Positions 7,753 through 10,000 of a stretch of DNA of 10,000 nucleotides are shown in pieces; position 1 is the stretch's first letter; every line of letters starts with the position of its first letter. Source of the DNA: Eimeria necatrix (taxonomy: Eukaryota; Apicomplexa; Conoidasida; Eucoccidiorida; Eimeriidae); NCBI RefSeq assembly GCF_000499385.1, contig NW_013652628.1, positions 35,001-45,000 of the forward strand. The letters run 5' to 3'. The position numbers and the translations under genes are program-made. Below the pieces are notes generated by a model. That model was not told where the DNA came from, did not search any database, and saw only the letters and a program-made list of their open reading frames with translations.

Positions 7753-7833
7753 TCGAAATGCAGCAAATAAATGCAGAACAAAAAAATTAAAAATACCAAA
7801 AGTGGCAGCGCATGCAGCTGCTGCAGCGCGCCG

Positions 7834-7847
7834 AGTGTACATACACC
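7834..7847. promoter_or_regulatory. palindromic motif copy 5 (AGTGTACATACACC)
   Basis: CCG precedes and CCA follows, as in copies 2 and 3. It lies in a short GC-rich patch between a CTG tract and AT-rich spacer, about 255 bases past the stop of the minus gene ending at 8102. Confidence 0.5.
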
Positions 7848-7859
7848 CCAGATCCGTGG

Positions 7860-8020
7860 GCAAAGTCTGGAAGAAAAGGAATTAATTATTTTGAATTAAA
7901 TCTTTTGAATAAAAGAAACAAATCTTTTTAATAAAAAGAAACAAAAAGGTTTTTCTTTTCAATTCAAATTTGCTGCTTCGGTCCGAAGTTAAAAGACAAA
8001 AAAGAACTCCGGAGTGGCCT
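7860..8020. other. AT-rich spacer
   Basis: No gene is seen. It is A/T-rich with TCTTTTTAATAAAAAGA-like inverted runs at about 7922-7942, and a short GC patch at 7976-8020. It probably holds the 3' region of the minus gene ending at 8102. Confidence 0.5.
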
Positions 8021-8022
8021 AA

Positions 8023-8023
<1 letters not shown>

Positions 8024-8066
<43 letters not shown>
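8024..8066. repeat. (CTG)14 tract
   Basis: A nearly pure CTG run, 14 units, just downstream of the stop of the minus gene at 8102, so it is probably in its 3' untranslated region. Confidence 0.9.
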
Positions 8067-8101
8067 GCATCCTGCAGCAGCGTGGGGGGCTGCTGCTGCC
8101 T

Positions 8102-8171
8102 CTAGGTCTCCAGCTGGCGCACTGCGCCTTCCTCGAACTGACTGCCTGCTGTTGCTGCTGCTGCTGCTGCT

Positions 8172-8203
<32 letters not shown>

Positions 8204-8320
8204 TGCTGTTTGGGGCTCCAGCTGCCGCAGCAGCTGCAGAGCAATTCTGTAGCTGCTGAAGTCAAAGCCGTCAACGCGGCGGCAAAGACGGGGCTTCAAA
8301 AGAGGAACAAAAACTGCTGG

Positions 8321-8377
<57 letters not shown>

Positions 8378-8635
8378 GGGTGGCGACGCTGCTGCTGCTG
8401 CGGGTGGCGATGCTCCTGTTGCTGCTGCGAGTGGCGATGCTTCTGCTGCTGCTGCAGGTGGGGGTGCTGCTGCTGCTGCTGCTGTTGCTGCAGGGGGGGA
8501 TTCTCCTGCTGCTGCTGCAGATGCTGCTGCTCCTGCTGCTGCTGCAGGGGATGGCGTTCGTGTTGCTGCTGCTGCACGTGGTGATGCTGCTGCTGCAGCT
8601 GCTGCTGCTTCAGGCGCTGACGCTCGGATGGGTGA

Positions 8636-8682
<47 letters not shown>

Positions 8683-8963
8683 TGTCTGCTGCGGCTGCAG
8701 CTGGTGATGCTGCTGGTGCTGCTGCTGATGCCGCTGCTGGCGGTTCTGTTGCTTCTGCTGTTGCTGCTGCTGCAGCTGCTGCCGCTGCTGTTGCTGCTGT
8801 TGCTGCTGTTGCTGCTGCAACAATCTCCATTTGCTGCGATGCCGACGCGTCCATGAGTGCTGCTATTTGCTGCAGCTGCTGCTGCTGCAGCAGCAGCAGC
8901 TGCAGCGACCCCACAAACTGATAAGTCCCATAAGGCTCAAAGACAGGCTTTCTGTGCATCTCC
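8102..8963 (-). CDS. unknown protein, C-terminal exon, Ala-rich core
   Basis: From the ATG at 8959 to a TAG at 8102 this reads 285 residues. It opens with MHRKPVFEPYGTYQFVGSLQ, then a Leu/Gln patch and IAALMDASASQQMEIV. A long Ala-rich core with SPPAA, TATE and PPAA interruptions follows, then a second unique block at about 215-250 (FVPLLKPRLCRRVDGFDF, SSYRIALQLLRQLEPQ), an Ala run, and GSQFEEGAVRQLET. Both unique blocks share one frame across some 600 bases of repeats, which supports this frame over the Gln/His-rich one at 8296-8823. CTGCAG|GGAGATG at 8963 is a usable acceptor and is phase-compatible with an upstream exon ending at 9356, so the ATG may be internal. No family is recognised. 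Confidence 0.5.
8153..8192. repeat. 40-bp perfect CTG/CAG palindrome
   Basis: CTG units turn into CAG units at a CTGCAG centre (8172/8173) with no spacer. It encodes an Ala run in the minus gene near its C-terminus. Confidence 0.85.
8869..8906. repeat. 38-bp perfect CTG/CAG palindrome
   Basis: The centre is at 8887/8888. In the minus gene it encodes four Leu followed by four Gln, immediately after the conserved-looking N-terminal block. Confidence 0.85.
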
Positions 8964-8965
8964 CT

Positions 8966-9155
8966 GCAGCAGCAGCAGCAGCAGCAGCAACAGCAATAGC
9001 AGCAGCAGCAGCAGCTCGTGAAGAAGCAGCAGCAGCAACAAAGAGGAGAGCAGCAAAGAAATAAACTAGCGGCAGTGCAAACGGCAGCAGCACAAACATC
9101 ACCAGCAGCAGCAGCAGCAGCAGCAGCACGAGCAGCAGCAGGAGCAGCAGCAGCA
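8966..9155 (+). repeat. CAG-rich stretch within the proposed intron
   Basis: CAG runs lie on the + strand, opposite to both flanking minus exons. The + strand frame 9018-9221 gives KKQQQQQRGEQQRNKLAAVQ and Ala runs, but has no flanking support. The minus frame from about 9156 gives Leu runs and a hydrophobic stretch. I treat it as intronic or untranslated DNA. Confidence 0.6.
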
Positions 9156-9203
9156 AGCTGCTCTAAGCAAAAAGCCGAAGCAAACCATAAATTAATAAAA
9201 TTA

Positions 9204-9350
9204 TTTATTTTAATTAATTAATTAAACCTTCTAAATATTTAATTTATTCATTAGCCAATTAATAACATATTTTAATTAATTAATTAATTAATTAATTAAT
9301 TAATTAATTAATTAATTTAATTAAATAAATAATTTTAATTAATTAAATTT
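9204..9350. repeat. TTAA/AATT palindromic tetranucleotide microsatellite
   Basis: Runs of TTAATTAA at 9204-9224, 9272-9317 and 9334-9347 sit in AT-rich DNA. Like the GCTA array, the unit is its own reverse complement. It lies inside the proposed intron of the minus gene. Confidence 0.9.
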
Positions 9351-9355
9351 CTTAC

Positions 9356-9485
9356 GAAAGATCTGCAAGAAGAAATTCATTTTTATTTTCTCCTTTAAAG
9401 ACTTCGAAGCAGCAAAAAGAAAAAAGATAAAAGCAGCAAACGCGGCACTGCAGCAAAGGCTGCTGCTGCAGCAGCAGCTGCCGCA

Positions 9486-9519
<34 letters not shown>

Positions 9520-9596
9520 ATGCAGCTGCTGCTGCGCCTCCTGTGGAGACTCTTGATTGCTCGGCTGCTGCTGAATTGTGCTTCCTTCTCCGTCGG

Positions 9597-9677
<81 letters not shown>

Positions 9678-9797
9678 TTTCCCACAGCTCCTCCAGCAGC
9701 AAAGGCGTTCCCGATGGCACTGAAGCGTCTTTGCTGAAGGAAGAGAGATTGCATGCAGTTCGGGAGCTGCAGCAGCAGCAGCTGCAGCAGCAGCTGC

Positions 9798-9831
<34 letters not shown>

Positions 9832-9879
9832 AAGAGAGTGAAGACACGTAGAGGAACGCTCGTGCTCCGCTTCAGACAT
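9356..9879 (-). CDS. unknown protein, N-terminal exon of the 8102-9879 gene model
   Basis: The ATG at 9879 opens MSEAEHERSSTCLHSL, followed by Ser and Cys runs, NLSSFSKDASVPSGTPLLLE, ELWEI, Ala13-Gly-Gln13, TDGEGSTIQQQPSNQESPQE, Gln/Leu-rich helical sequence, and FEVFKGENKNEFLLADL. A strong donor, TC|GTAAGA, lies at 9355. Splicing to 8963 (392-base intron) gives Ser-Glu-Met-His-Arg-Lys-Pro and keeps the frame, for a 461-residue protein. Without splicing the frame stops at 9352. Alternatively a further small intron could remove the CRVCCFYLFSF segment, since CTTCTTGCAG ends at 9363. An in-frame ATG at 9906, 27 bases upstream, would only add Leu residues. Function unknown. Confidence 0.45.
9599..9676. 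repeat. 78-bp perfect CTG/CAG palindrome
   Basis: Twelve CTG units, GGCC, then twelve CAG units form two 39-base arms with no spacer (centre 9637/9638). In the minus exon it encodes about 13 Ala, one Gly and about 13 Gln. Confidence 0.95.
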
Positions 9880-9967
9880 TTGAAGCAGCAGAAGCAGCAG
9901 CAGCAAGAGCAGCAGCAGCAGCAGCGACAGCAGCCGACAGCTGCTGCCTGTTTAGTGCGTGGTCCTA

Positions 9968-10000
<33 letters not shown>
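9880..10000. other. upstream region of the minus gene with CAG and CTG tracts
   Basis: The region ahead of the ATG at 9879 holds CAG-rich sequence (about 9883-9930), a short unique stretch (9931-9970) and (GCT)10 at 9971-10000 that continues past the window edge. I see no promoter motif. Confidence 0.5.

Noticed and set aside
8296..8823. Gln/His/Arg-rich minus frame within the 8102-8963 exon
   Set aside because: It is low-complexity only. The Ala-rich frame is the one shared by unique blocks on both sides.
8863..9156. Minus-strand Leu-rich hydrophobic peptide resembling a signal anchor
   Set aside because: It derives from CTG runs within a region best explained as intron, and has no unique supporting segment.

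Overview
This window looks like nuclear DNA of a coccidian apicomplexan, most probably an Eimeria species. Three things point there: very dense in-frame CAG/CTG tracts giving runs of Gln, Ala and Ser inside otherwise ordinary proteins; interstitial copies of the telomere-type unit AAACCCT/TTTAGGG; and short genes embedded in AT-rich or microsatellite DNA. The layout fits a repeat-rich segment of an Eimeria chromosome. No bacterial, organellar or viral feature is visible. Genus assignment is inference from repeat style, not from a marker gene.

Layout, left to right. Positions 2-634 (+) hold the 3' end of a Gln/Ala-rich, probably nuclear protein. Positions 765-1572 are a large array built on the self-complementary tetranucleotide GCTA/CTAG, with higher-order repeats and no open frame. 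Positions 4056-1666 (-) hold the one gene I can name: a TRM82/WDR4-type WD40 protein, the non-catalytic subunit of the tRNA m7G46 methyltransferase, swollen to 796 residues by homopolymer inserts. It is convergent with the first gene across the GCTA array. Positions 4057-5097 are AT-rich, with two exon-like islands on the + strand (4325-4649). Positions 5098-5911 are an (AAAT)n-type array.

Positions 5913-6506 are a CAG-rich island open in all three minus frames. Next come two opposed telomere-like arrays (6513-6592) and two hairpins (6672-6746). Positions 6909-7715 hold three phase-compatible candidate exons on + between short AT-rich introns. Positions 7636-8100 mix CTG tracts and AT-rich spacer. 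Positions 9879-8102 (-) are best read as a two-exon unknown gene whose intron contains a TTAA microsatellite.

A 14-base palindromic motif, GGTGTAYRTACACC, occurs in five near-exact copies plus one degenerate copy. Several long perfect CTG/CAG palindromes lie inside coding tracts. No operon-like or pathway-level link between the genes can be inferred. The strand carrying CAG agrees with the coding strand of every gene I trust, and I used it as supporting evidence for strand.
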